Counted from the stretch's first letter, positions 1-6,534 are shown. The stretch is DNA of 20,404 nucleotides from Eubacterium sp. (GCA_023663915.1 JAMPGN010000051.1:1-20404), one strand, 5' to 3'. The notes: generated from the letters alone by a model not told the origin. Numbers and translations are program-made.

Positions 1-2
1 CC

Positions 3-41
3 ATCATTACTGACTACAAGCTCTACCCTTCCGTTCGCTAA
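3..41 (+). CDS. 3' end of a cut-off prophage gene
   Basis: Frame 3 is open from the window edge to a TAA at 39-41 and gives a C-terminus ending KLYPSVR. It is followed by a terminator hairpin at 103-124, as expected for the end of a phage tail-module transcript. Only twelve residues are visible, so the product cannot be named. Frame 1 is also open to 126, but its residues run through the terminator hairpin, which makes it a poor candidate. Confidence 0.3.
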   Translation: MITDYKLYPSVR

Positions 42-102
42 TTTATTATTTAATGTGGAAAAAGGAAGTAAAACAAAGATCAAAAAAATGAAATTATTAA
101 CC

Positions 103-124
103 AAGAGCTGTGTGCTCTTTTTTT
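103..124 (+). terminator. Rho-independent terminator in the prophage
   Basis: AAGAGC (103-108) pairs with GCTCTT (114-119) around a five-base loop, and the T run continues to 124. It separates the cut-off upstream gene from the next phage gene. Confidence 0.6.
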
Positions 125-156
125 AATCGTGTATATTGCACGTAGAAAGGATTAAA

Positions 157-849
157 ATGTTACATCTTATATATGTTGGAGAAAGTGATCAGAAGTATGT
201 AGTTGATTTCAGCCAGGTCAACAAAAACATAGTTCAGCTCACGGGTGATTTCCCCGTTAAAGAAAATGGATTTACATTATCCCGGATTGGCTATAATGAT
301 GCGTGGGATTATACCGGATTTAGGACGATTTACAGGGATATCGAAGGTGGTGTACAGTTTTCAAATGATGAATCCGTTTATGTCGCACCGCCACTTCCGG
401 AGCCGGAACCGGAATATACACCAACAGAAGAGGAAATAGCAGCCCTGTTCAGGCAGAATAAAGAAGATAAGATAAACTTATCCAAAATCCTGCTTGAATC
501 CTATCTTGCAGGGAATCCGATCGTCTCTGCCGCCCATAATAATACGGAAGGTGTCTATGCGGTAACAAGTGAAAAGCAGACATTAATGATGCGCCAGTAT
601 ATGACATATCAGCTGCAGAAATCTGTAGACACAGATGCGAAACTGACATGGAATGAGACAGGCAAGTCCTGCGAGGACTGGACAGAACAGGAATTTGTGC
701 AGCTGACCCTTGAGATCAAGGAATATGTTTATCCGCTGGTGTCTTACCAGCAGACCATAGAAGAATGCATCAATGCATGTACGACGCAGGAATCACTGGA
801 CGAGATAGTAATTGATTATGCGTCCGTACATAACAAAGGAGGGGAATAG
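157..849 (+). CDS. Phage tail accessory / fibre-assembly-like protein (230 aa)
   Basis: This is a soluble 230-aa protein with no signal peptide or membrane segment. ATG 157 is chosen over the upstream TTG at 136 because AAAGG (146-150) lies six bases before it. The N-terminal 70 residues look beta-rich and are followed by an acidic, proline-rich linker near residues 77-93 and then a helical C-terminal half. The C-terminal half resembles the DUF4376-like helical region of tail-fibre accessory proteins, but I recognise this only by general character. It sits directly before the lysis genes, where tail-tip or fibre-associated genes are normally found. Its stop is four bases from the next start and the two are probably co-transcribed. 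Identity as a phage structural or assembly protein rests mainly on position. Confidence 0.6.
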   Translation: MLHLIYVGESDQKYVVDFSQVNKNIVQLTGDFPVKENGFTLSRIGYNDAWDYTGFRTIYRDIEGGVQFSNDESVYVAPPLPEPEPEYTPTEEEIAALFRQNKEDKINLSKILLESYLAGNPIVSAAHNNTEGVYAVTSEKQTLMMRQYMTYQLQKSVDTDAKLTWNETGKSCEDWTEQEFVQLTLEIKEYVYPLVSYQQTIEECINACTTQESLDEIVIDYASVHNKGGE

Positions 850-852
850 TTC

Positions 853-1290
853 ATGGAGATATTTCTCTTTTTGATTGGCGGTCGGGTATATACATGGATA
901 GAGCTGATCTGGCGCGGATATACCCATTGGAGTATGTTCCTGCTTGGCGGCATGTGCTTTGTGGTTCTCGGCCTTTTAAATGAGTATCGCATCCCGTGGC
1001 ACTGGTGTCTGCTGCGGCAGGGCATCGTGGGCGCGTGTATTGTAACTGTATTTGAGTTTCTGACCGGATGTATAGTCAATATCTGGCTTGGCTGGGGTGT
1101 ATGGGATTATTCTGACCTGCCATTTAATGCTTTAGGACAGATATGTTTGTATTACTTTTTGCTGTGGATTCCGTTATCCATGATCGGGATCATACTGGAT
1201 GACTGGATTAGGTTCATGATATATCTGGCATTACATGATATATTTCCGCGTATGCAAAAGCGGGAACGTCCATACTACAGGTTTATATAA
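853..1290 (+). CDS. Small integral membrane protein, putative ABC-transporter type IV (PF06541-like)
   Basis: This 145-aa membrane protein has hydrophobic segments at about 24-43, 51-70 and 93-116. The motif WDYSDLPFN followed by a hydrophobic LLW segment is characteristic of the 'putative ABC-transporter type IV' family (PF06541), whose transport role is not demonstrated. The ribosome binding site AAAGGAGGGG (835-844) lies across the end of the upstream gene and sets ATG 853. Relatives occur in clostridial prophages beside holins. Here it lies between the tail-accessory gene and the holin, so a role in lysis or in altering the host membrane is possible. That role is inference; the family call is moderately secure. 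Confidence 0.65.
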   Translation: MEIFLFLIGGRVYTWIELIWRGYTHWSMFLLGGMCFVVLGLLNEYRIPWHWCLLRQGIVGACIVTVFEFLTGCIVNIWLGWGVWDYSDLPFNALGQICLYYFLLWIPLSMIGIILDDWIRFMIYLALHDIFPRMQKRERPYYRFI

Positions 1291-1326
1291 AAAGCAAATA
1301 TTTAGGTGAAAAATTGGAGGAAAAAT

Positions 1327-1842
1327 ATGAGTAAAATAAATGTATTCACAGACAGATATAATGTTATTGCAGGTGGGATCGTGGCGGTATTAACCGCTGT
1401 ATTTGGTACATACTGGTATGTTTTCGCGGCATTTCTCGTGCTGAATGTAATTGACTGGATTACGGGCTGGGTGAAAGCGAATAAAAAGAAAGAGGAAAGC
1501 AGCAAGGTAGGCGCGATCGGAGCGGTGAAAAAGTTAGGATATTGGGCGATGGTTCTTGTCGCGTTTCTGATCGCGTCCGTGTTTGTCCATTTCGGACATG
1601 ATATGCTGGGCTTGGATCTTTCTTTCCTGCATTTGATCGGCTGGTGGGTTCTTGCCATGCTGATTGTCAATGAAGCCCGCAGCATTCTGGAAAACCTTGT
1701 GGAGTTAGGCTATAAAGTTCCAGAAGTATTGATTAAGGGATTGGCAGTCACGGAAAAGCTGATTGAAGCGGGTATTGATATTCTGGGTGCAGACGATGAA
1801 AAAGAGTCACAGGATGGTGCAGACAACGTTACAGACAGATAA
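1327..1842 (+). CDS. Phage holin (toxin-secretion/lysis holin family)
   Basis: Holins make membrane lesions that release or activate the endolysin at the end of the lytic cycle. The 171-aa product has N-terminal hydrophobic segments (about 13-40) with the motif NVIDWITGW, a basic KANKKKEE stretch, further hydrophobic segments (about 68-115), then NEARSILENLVELG and VPEVLIKGL. These are recognisable features of the Phage_holin_4 family (PF05105, TcdE-like). The acidic tail (residues 157-171) is cytoplasmic in type. ATG 1327 is preferred over GTG 1306 because GGAGG (1316-1320) is six bases upstream of it. The neighbours, an endolysin downstream and a membrane protein upstream, form a normal lysis cassette. 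Confidence 0.9.
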   Translation: MSKINVFTDRYNVIAGGIVAVLTAVFGTYWYVFAAFLVLNVIDWITGWVKANKKKEESSKVGAIGAVKKLGYWAMVLVAFLIASVFVHFGHDMLGLDLSFLHLIGWWVLAMLIVNEARSILENLVELGYKVPEVLIKGLAVTEKLIEAGIDILGADDEKESQDGADNVTDR

Positions 1843-1864
1843 ACGATAAACGGGTTTAACACAA

Positions 1865-1916
1865 AGAAAGCATGCGCCGGGCAAAACAAACGCCTTGCGG
1901 GGCTTTCTGCATTTTT
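1865..1916 (+). terminator. Possible terminator or hairpin between holin and endolysin
   Basis: AGAAAGC (1865-1871) pairs with GCTTTCT (1902-1908). An inner GGGC/GCCT stem lies at 1879-1895, and five Ts follow at 1912-1916. The stem has internal mismatches, so it may only attenuate transcription into the endolysin. Confidence 0.45.
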
Positions 1917-1932
1917 GGAAGGACGGTACATC

Positions 1933-2091
1933 ATGAGAAGTGAACACACAAAAAAATTACAGCCGGCAGAACTGGCAGGACTGAAAGAGAACGTAACAAC
2001 GATGAACGAAGACGCGCTGGCTGAATTTAGAAACGGTTTTGAACCCGACGCAATGGGTTTCGATGGAGAAGAAGGAGCGGTTGAGGAATGA
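1933..2091 (+). CDS. Small acidic prophage ORF (52 aa) overlapping the endolysin start
   Basis: This ORF is not recognised. It starts at ATG 1933 with GGAAGGA (1917-1923) nine bases upstream and ends at TGA 2089-2091. The stop overlaps the endolysin start in an ATGA arrangement, which suggests translational coupling. The product begins MRSEHTKKLQPAEL, is soluble, has no signal or membrane segment, and carries an acidic C-terminus. Conserved small ORFs in this position are common in clostridial prophages. A regulatory or lysis-accessory role is possible but nothing in the sequence shows one. Confidence 0.6.
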   Translation: MRSEHTKKLQPAELAGLKENVTTMNEDALAEFRNGFEPDAMGFDGEEGAVEE

Positions 2092-3629
2092 ATATAAACA
2101 GGCAGTACATAACAAAGATCAATTTCACGGATAAGAACAGCACGGCACGGATTAAGTATATCGTGATTCATTACTTTGGCGGGCTTTCCACTGCGAAGAA
2201 TTTGGCGGCGTACTGGGCGAGGGAATACGCCGGAGCGTCGGCGCATTATGCAATAGGGCATGAAGGGGAAATCTTTCAGATTGTTGAGGACGATGACATA
2301 GCATGGCATTGCGGAACATCGGGGACATATAAACACCCTTCCTGTAGAAACTCCAATTCGATCGGAATTGAAATGGCAGTGAAAAAGGAAAAAACGAACA
2401 CACAGAATGCGACAGACAAGGACTGGTATTTTACACCGGAAACCGTAGCCGCAACGGTGGAACTGACGAGACAGCTTATGAACAAGTACGATGTACCTGC
2501 TGAAAACGTGCTGAGACATTATGACGTTACAGGTAAAATCTGCCCGAACCCGTATTATTATAATTTGTTTGAAAGTACATGGCAGGCTTTTAAGGCGGCA
2601 ATCAGTGCGCCGGATACAGACAGCACGACGGCTGGATTAACGCCGATCATGGGGCAGGCGCAGGCGACGGAAGCACAGATTGCTGCTTATCTTATCAGTA
2701 AAAATCCACTTGCGGCTGCTTTTGCGGAAGAGCTGGCGCGGGGATATATTGCAGAGGGAGAAGCGGAAGGAGTGCGCGGGGACATAGCCGCCGCCCAGTC
2801 CATGATTGAAACGGGCAATTTCACTTTTACCGGCTCGGCGGTGACGCTGGATCAGAATAATTTTTGTGGAATGGGCGTAACACAGAGGGGGATGAAAGGA
2901 AACAGTTTCGCGACTATGCGCGAGGGCATACGGGCGCAGATACAGCACTTGAAAGCATATGCAACAGCCGATCTGCTGATCGGAACTTGTGTTGATCCAC
3001 GGTATAAATGGGTGGAAAAAGGCTGCGCCCCTTATGTGGAGTGGTTAGGGCAGCAGGAAAACCCGACAGGGAAAGGCTGGGCGGCAGGTGCGGACTATGG
3101 GGCAAAAATAAAGCGTGTTTTGTCCGACATGGTAGAGAACACTGGCACGGCAGAAAAACCAGCCACAGACGGCGAAGGAAGCGCCGCACAGGGCGAAAAT
3201 GCGGCAGAGGTCAAACAGACTGCAGGAAGCCTTAAAATCATTTATACGGGCGCGGATGGCGTAAACTATCGTGCAACGCCGGACTATAAAGCGGCAGCGG
3301 CAGGACAGGCACACGCTGGCGACATTTTCACGGTCGTGGGCGAAGTCGGAGACTTCTATAAGTTGAAATCCGGCTGGTATATCACAAAGCGAACTGATCT
3401 TGTGCAGTTTACGCAAAAAGAGGTCAAGCGGTATGCAAAGATCATATACACAGGCGCGGACGGCGTAAACTACCGGAAAGTACCGGATTACAAAGCGCAG
3501 GCAGCAGGTGCGGCGCATTACGGCGAACTATATACCGTCGTGGGAGAATCCGGCGACTTTTACGAATTGAAATCCGGCTGGTATCTGACAAAGCGACCGG
3601 ATTTAGACGAACTGATAGAGGTAACTTGA
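2088..3629 (+). CDS. Phage endolysin: amidase + glucosaminidase-like domain + two SH3-type repeats (513 aa)
   Basis: This enzyme degrades peptidoglycan for phage release. Residues 20-165 form an Amidase_2 (PGRP-type) domain with the expected zinc ligands H28 (IVIHYFGG), H144 and C152 (RHYDVTGKICPNP). Residues about 200-345 resemble the glucosaminidase family, with the probable catalytic E241 in AAQSMIETGNF and a following NNFCGMG motif. A Gly/Ala/Glu-rich linker (350-380) leads to two SH3-like wall-binding repeats at 383-435 and 451-503, both containing YTGADGVNYR and ELKSGWY-like motifs with a 68-residue period. There is no signal peptide, which fits export through the holin. The start is set by AAGGAG (2072-2077). 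It is co-transcribed with the holin region and followed by a large hairpin. Confidence 0.93.
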   Translation: MNINRQYITKINFTDKNSTARIKYIVIHYFGGLSTAKNLAAYWAREYAGASAHYAIGHEGEIFQIVEDDDIAWHCGTSGTYKHPSCRNSNSIGIEMAVKKEKTNTQNATDKDWYFTPETVAATVELTRQLMNKYDVPAENVLRHYDVTGKICPNPYYYNLFESTWQAFKAAISAPDTDSTTAGLTPIMGQAQATEAQIAAYLISKNPLAAAFAEELARGYIAEGEAEGVRGDIAAAQSMIETGNFTFTGSAVTLDQNNFCGMGVTQRGMKGNSFATMREGIRAQIQHLKAYATADLLIGTCVDPRYKWVEKGCAPYVEWLGQQENPTGKGWAAGADYGAKIKRVLSDMVENTGTAEKPATDGEGSAAQGENAAEVKQTAGSLKIIYTGADGVNYRATPDYKAAAAGQAHAGDIFTVVGEVGDFYKLKSGWYITKRTDLVQFTQKEVKRYAKIIYTGADGVNYRKVPDYKAQAAGAAHYGELYTVVGESGDFYELKSGWYLTKRPDLDELIEVT

Positions 3630-3657
3630 TGTCAAGTAATTTGCATAGCAGACAGTA

Positions 3658-3703
3658 AAAGCGGGTAATCATGCCGCTGCAGGGCAGCAGGATTATCCGC
3701 TTT
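3658..3703 (+). terminator. Large hairpin after the endolysin
   Basis: AAAGCGGGTAATC (3658-3670) pairs with GATTATCCGCTTT (3691-3703) over 13 bp including one G-T pair. An inner GCTGC/GCAGC stem lies at 3676-3688. The T tract is weak (AAAATTATTTT follows). It is the likely end of the lysis transcript. Confidence 0.6.
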
Positions 3704-3865
3704 AAAATTATTTTATGTATTCGTTGAAAAAGAGGACAGAATAATGTATACTACAACATGTTGGTTTATTAAGAGAAAGAGTAGTTTGAAAATTGAATTA
3801 TAGCAATATTATAGCAGAAGAATCGGAAACATACATGAATATAGGGGAAAAAGAGTGATTGTTAG
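3704..3865. other. Gene-free AT-rich stretch at the prophage right end
   Basis: I see no convincing gene here. The only ORF with any ribosome binding site (3744-3803, 19 codons) is weak. The stretch ends where tRNA-Lys homology begins, so it is probably the phage arm next to the attachment core. Confidence 0.4.
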
Positions 3866-3911
3866 TTGACTTTTAATCAAGTTGTCTGGGGTTCGAATCC
3901 CCAGTGGTTCA
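3866..3911 (+). other. Prophage attachment-site remnant: 3' half of tRNA-Lys(TTT)
   Basis: The sequence folds as the 3' part of a tRNA. It has the anticodon loop CTTTTAA (3870-3876, anticodon TTT at 3872-3874), a variable region, a perfect T arm (TGGGG 3887-3891, loop TTCGAAT, CCCCA 3899-3903), the acceptor 3' strand GTGGTTC (3904-3910) and discriminator A3911. Position 27, which should pair with G3881, is G3865, and no D arm or 5' acceptor strand lies upstream. Homology therefore breaks inside the anticodon stem. This is the usual footprint of a tyrosine-recombinase phage that integrated in a tRNA gene. The intact tRNA-Lys should lie at the other prophage end, outside this window. Confidence 0.75.
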
Positions 3912-3960
3912 CTTAAATTTATTCTTAACGGTAAAGCTGGGGAGTCGGATTCCTGTTGAT

Positions 3961-3975
3961 ATCCCCAGTGGTTCA
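3961..3975 (+). repeat. Second 15-bp copy of the tRNA-Lys 3' end
   Basis: ATCCCCAGTGGTTCA at 3961-3975 repeats 3897-3911 exactly, 64 bp downstream. CTGGGG at 3937-3942 can pair with CCCCAG at 3963-3968, so the copy looks like a T arm with an enlarged loop. It lies before the terminator at 3989-4019. Confidence 0.6.
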
Positions 3976-3988
3976 TTAGGAATTATTA

Positions 3989-4019
3989 ATTCAGATTCTT
4001 ACGGAATCTGAATTTTTTT
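3989..4019 (+). terminator. Strong Rho-independent terminator downstream of the tRNA-Lys remnant
   Basis: ATTCAGATTC (3989-3998) pairs perfectly with GAATCTGAAT (4004-4013) around TTACG, and Ts run to 4019. It is probably the original terminator of the host tRNA transcript, now separated from the tRNA promoter by the prophage. Confidence 0.85.
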
Positions 4020-4079
4020 GCGCGAATAGGCAGAGTCGGAAGGCGGGCGCTCTGAGCAGTTTATTCGTATTGTATGTTT

Positions 4080-4096
4080 GTCGCCGGGATGGCGAC
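4080..4096. repeat. Short GTCGCC/GGCGAC hairpin
   Basis: GTCGCC (4080-4085), GGGAT loop, GGCGAC (4091-4096). The same six-base stem recurs at 6461-6476. Here it lies in the leader of the first MATE gene. Confidence 0.4.
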
Positions 4097-4127
4097 GTAA
4101 ACTAACAGACTAAGGAGGCATATGCAT

Positions 4128-5516
4128 ATGGAACAGACAAGAGAAAATAAAATGGGCGTTATGCCCGTAAACAGACTGTTGATTACGATGTCCCTTCCCA
4201 TGATGGCATCGATGCTCGTCCAGGCTCTTTACAACATTGTGGACAGTATTTTCGTGTCACGGATTAATGAGAACGCTTTGACTGCCGTTTCGCTTGCATT
4301 CCCAATCCAGACGTTGATGGTTGCAGTGGGAGTGGGAACCTGTGTCGGTATCAATGCGGTGCTGTCAAGGGCGCTTGGGGAGAAGAAACAGGAGACTGTC
4401 AATAAGGCGGCGGGCAACGGTATGCTTTTGATGGCAGCCAGCTATCTGGTTTTTTTGATGGTAGGGCTTTTCGTGACAAGACCTTTTTATCTGAGCCAGA
4501 CAGAGGATGCGCAGATCGTGCAGTACGGTTGTGAATATCTTTCGGTAGTATGCTGTATGTCATTTGGGATGTTTACACAGTTTACTTTTGAGAGATTATT
4601 GCAGTCAACGGGTAAGACGTTTTACATCATGGTCACGCAGGGGCTTGGCGCAGTCATCAATATTATTCTTGATCCGGTATTTATTTTCGGATTGTTTGGA
4701 ATGCCAAGGCTGGGTGTGCGCGGCGCGGCTGTTGCGACTGTGATCGGGCAGATCACGGCGGGTATACTGGCATTCATTATTAATAAGAAGAAAAACAATG
4801 AAATACAGGTGGGCAGGCAGGCGCTTAGACCCGATGCGGAAATGATTAAGCTGATCTATAAAATAGGCGTGCCATCGATTATTATGCAGGCGATCGGTTC
4901 GGTGATGACTTATGGCATGAACCGGATTTTGATATCTTTTAGTTCGACGGCGACGGCGGTGTTCGGGGTATACTTTAAATTACAGAGTTTCATTTTCATG
5001 CCGGTATTTGGAATGAATAACGGGCTGGTGCCGATTCTTGCCTACAATTACGGCGCGGGTAACAAGAAGCGGTTTACGGATTCTCTGAAATGTGGTGTGA
5101 AATATGCGATAGCAATCATGCTTGTCGGTCTGGTCATTTTCCAGACGGTTCCGGACGTGCTTTTGCGGTTGTTTGATGCTTCTGACGATATGTTAGCGAT
5201 CGGCATCCCGGCGCTTCGGACGATCAGTTACAGTTTTGTTTTTGCCGGGTTCGGCATCGTGTGCGGAACGGCATTCCAGGCGCTCGGCAGTGCGACTTAT
5301 AGTATGATGGTTTCCATCGCGAGACAGTTGGTGGTACTGCTTCCGGCTGCATATTTGCTGGCTCTGTCGGGAGAGGTCACGAATGTATGGTGGGCATTTC
5401 CCATTGCCGAACTGATGTCGCTTTTGATGACGGTCATCTTTATGGTGAGGATCAACAAACAGATTATCCGGCATATCGGGGAAGATGGAACGCAAGTTCG
5501 GACGGAACGGGAGTAG
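4128..5516 (+). CDS. MATE-family multidrug/metabolite efflux transporter (first copy)
   Basis: This is an inner-membrane antiporter expected to export organic cations or drugs in exchange for Na+ or H+. The 462-aa product has about twelve hydrophobic segments in two MatE halves. The N-terminal signature MPVNRLLITMSLPMMASM is followed by ALYNIVDSIFVSRI, GLGAVINIILDPVFIFG and, in the second half, MNNGLVPILAYNYGAGN. The segment LIYKIGVPSIIMQ starts the second half. ATG 4128 is preferred to ATG 4122 because AAGGAGG (4112-4118) is nine bases from the former and only three from the latter. It stands alone after a terminator. Substrate cannot be told from sequence. It is distinct from the second MATE gene at 12853. 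Confidence 0.92.
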   Translation: MEQTRENKMGVMPVNRLLITMSLPMMASMLVQALYNIVDSIFVSRINENALTAVSLAFPIQTLMVAVGVGTCVGINAVLSRALGEKKQETVNKAAGNGMLLMAASYLVFLMVGLFVTRPFYLSQTEDAQIVQYGCEYLSVVCCMSFGMFTQFTFERLLQSTGKTFYIMVTQGLGAVINIILDPVFIFGLFGMPRLGVRGAAVATVIGQITAGILAFIINKKKNNEIQVGRQALRPDAEMIKLIYKIGVPSIIMQAIGSVMTYGMNRILISFSSTATAVFGVYFKLQSFIFMPVFGMNNGLVPILAYNYGAGNKKRFTDSLKCGVKYAIAIMLVGLVIFQTVPDVLLRLFDASDDMLAIGIPALRTISYSFVFAGFGIVCGTAFQALGSATYSMMVSIARQLVVLLPAAYLLALSGEVTNVWWAFPIAELMSLLMTVIFMVRINKQIIRHIGEDGTQVRTERE

Positions 5517-5586
5517 AAATGAGGATAGAGGCAGGTATGGGAAAAGGGTAGCTGCTAAAATGTAGAAGAAAAAACGAGATATACGG

Positions 5587-5607
5587 TATTTCGTATATTA
5601 CGAAATA
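5587..5607. promoter_or_regulatory. Perfect 9-3-9 inverted repeat, possible operator
   Basis: TATTTCGTA (5587-5595), TAT, TACGAAATA (5599-5607). The symmetry suits a dimeric repressor site. It lies about 40 bp upstream of a probable promoter for the coiled-coil gene. No T run follows, so a terminator is less likely. Confidence 0.45.
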
Positions 5608-5628
5608 TCATTTTGTGCAAATTGTATA

Positions 5629-5657
5629 GTGACTTTGCAGAGGGTATATGATACAAT
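5629..5657 (+). promoter_or_regulatory. Probable promoter of the coiled-coil gene
   Basis: GTGACT (5629-5634), 17 bases, TACAAT (5652-5657). The -35 matches four of six consensus bases and the -10 five of six. Confidence 0.45.
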
Positions 5658-5717
5658 TAAAAAACGGAGAAGAGAATTGAGAGAATGTCTGTCTAAACTT
5701 CATAAGGAGGTATTGTT

Positions 5718-6230
5718 ATGTCGAACCATGAATTATTACTCGCTATTTCCAATATGCTCGACACGAAGTTGCAGGCGGAATTTCAAGCGTTGCGAGTAGA
5801 ACTGCACGAAGAGATCCAGGAGATGCGATTAGAATTGCATGAAGAAATTCAGGCAGTGCGAGCAGAACTGCATGAAGAGATCCAGGCAGTGCGAACAGAA
5901 CTACACGAAGAGATCCAGGCAGTGCGAATAGAACTGCGCGAAGAGATCCAGGCAGTGCGAACAGAACTGCGCGAAGAGATTCAAGCAGTGAGGGCAGAAC
6001 TACAGGAAATTAAGGTAGAGCAGCAACTATTGAAAGAGGAATTACATCGTATCAAATTGTATCAGGAGAATGTTATTATGCCGAGACTTAATACGATTGA
6101 GGTATGTTATACTGGTACATATAGGCGCTATGCCCGTTATGTTGAGAAAATGGAAGCCGTATTTCAAGATGTGGAAATGCTCAAAGTAGTAGTTGCCGAA
6201 CATTCAGAGAAATTGCAAAAGCTGGCTTAA
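5718..6230 (+). CDS. Coiled-coil protein with 11-residue tandem repeats (170 aa)
   Basis: Function is unknown. AAGGAGG sits just upstream of ATG 5718. Residues 1-25 are a conserved-looking N-terminus (MSNHELLLAISNMLDTKL). Residues 26-91 hold six consecutive 11-residue units of the form R-x-E-L-x-E-E-I-Q-x-(M/V), and a seventh degenerate unit (RAELQEIKVEQ) runs to about 102. Repeats of 11 residues favour a long, nearly straight coiled coil. The C-terminal part (LNTIEVCYTGTYRRYARY, then a second helix ending VVAEHSEKLQKLA) is not repetitive and resembles the C-terminus of uncharacterised coiled-coil proteins common in Lachnospiraceae. There is no signal peptide or membrane segment, so it is cytoplasmic. 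It appears monocistronic. Confidence 0.8.
   Translation: MSNHELLLAISNMLDTKLQAEFQALRVELHEEIQEMRLELHEEIQAVRAELHEEIQAVRTELHEEIQAVRIELREEIQAVRTELREEIQAVRAELQEIKVEQQLLKEELHRIKLYQENVIMPRLNTIEVCYTGTYRRYARYVEKMEAVFQDVEMLKVVVAEHSEKLQKLA
5793..5990 (+). repeat. Six 33-bp in-frame tandem repeats inside the coiled-coil gene
   Basis: Six near-identical 33-bp units encode the 11-residue repeats, and a degenerate seventh runs to about 6023. Several neighbouring units differ by only a few bases, so copy number could vary by slippage or recombination without shifting the frame. Confidence 0.85.
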
Positions 6231-6281
6231 AGTAAGACAGTGGGCGGAAGCCGGATGATTTTTTAGAAAAAGTATATTGTT

Positions 6282-6311
6282 CCTGCTATGTCCGATAATC
6301 GGCATGGCAGG
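6282..6311. other. Imperfect hairpin between coiled-coil gene and tRNA-Leu
   Basis: CCTGCTATG (6282-6290) pairs with CATGGCAGG (6303-6311) with one G-T pair, T6291 is bulged, and an inner CCGA/TCGG stem closes the loop. No T run follows on the plus strand. Role unknown; it may mark the end of the upstream transcript or the tRNA leader. Confidence 0.4.
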
Positions 6312-6322
6312 AAATGATATAA

Positions 6323-6403
6323 GCGGATATGGCGGAATTGGCAGACGCGCCAGATTTAGGTTCTGGTGTCCATGACGTGCAGGTTCAAGTCCTGTTATCC
6401 GCA
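6323..6403 (+). tRNA. tRNA-Leu(TAG)
   Basis: This is a full cloverleaf. Acceptor GCGGATA (6323-6329) pairs with TATCCGC (6396-6402) and the discriminator is A6403. The anticodon stem CCAGA/TCTGG encloses loop TTTAGGT with anticodon TAG at 6357-6359. A short variable arm follows, and the T arm contains GGTTCAAGTCC. CCA is not encoded. No clear terminator follows; instead the 3' end and flank are duplicated 88 bp downstream. Confidence 0.95.
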
Positions 6404-6534
6404 TTAAAAAGATGCGGAAGTGTGGAACATTTAAGGAGAATGCGAAGCATTCTCTGAATTGTCGCCGCCGGGCGACGATTTGTTATCCGCATTAAAAAGA
6501 TGCAGAAGTGTGGATTATTTGAGGAGAATGCGAA
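6393..6534. repeat. 54-bp direct repeat of the tRNA-Leu 3' end and flank
   Basis: Copy 1 (6393-6446) and copy 2 (6481-6534) are the same length and differ at four positions. The first 11 bases of copy 1 are the tRNA 3' end. Only 34 bp separate the copies. Copy 2 does not complete a tRNA. This may be a footprint of a lost element at the tRNA or a simple local duplication. Confidence 0.75.
6436..6476. repeat. Two tandem hairpins after tRNA-Leu (GCGAAGC tip and GTCGCC stem)
   Basis: GAGAATGC (6436-6443), GAA, GCATTCTC (6447-6454) is a perfect 8-bp stem. It is followed by GTCGCC (6461-6466), GCCG, GGCGAC (6471-6476). The first has the GCGAAGC tip, a very stable DNA mini-hairpin. No T run follows, so they are not classical terminators. 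Confidence 0.5.

Noticed and set aside
1710..2519. Minus-strand 269-aa ORF opposite holin and endolysin
   Set aside because: Cysteine- and serine-rich shadow with no ribosome binding site or family motif; the plus-strand genes are clear.
3744..3803. 19-codon ORF at the prophage right end
   Set aside because: Weak ribosome binding site, no recognisable features and AT-rich context.
5793..6023. Regular 33-bp repeats resembling a CRISPR array
   Set aside because: The units are contiguous without spacers and encode in-frame 11-residue coiled-coil repeats.
6204..6404. Minus-strand 66-aa ORF across the tRNA-Leu gene
   Set aside because: It is the reverse complement of tRNA-Leu, a familiar false ORF; the tRNA cloverleaf explains the sequence.
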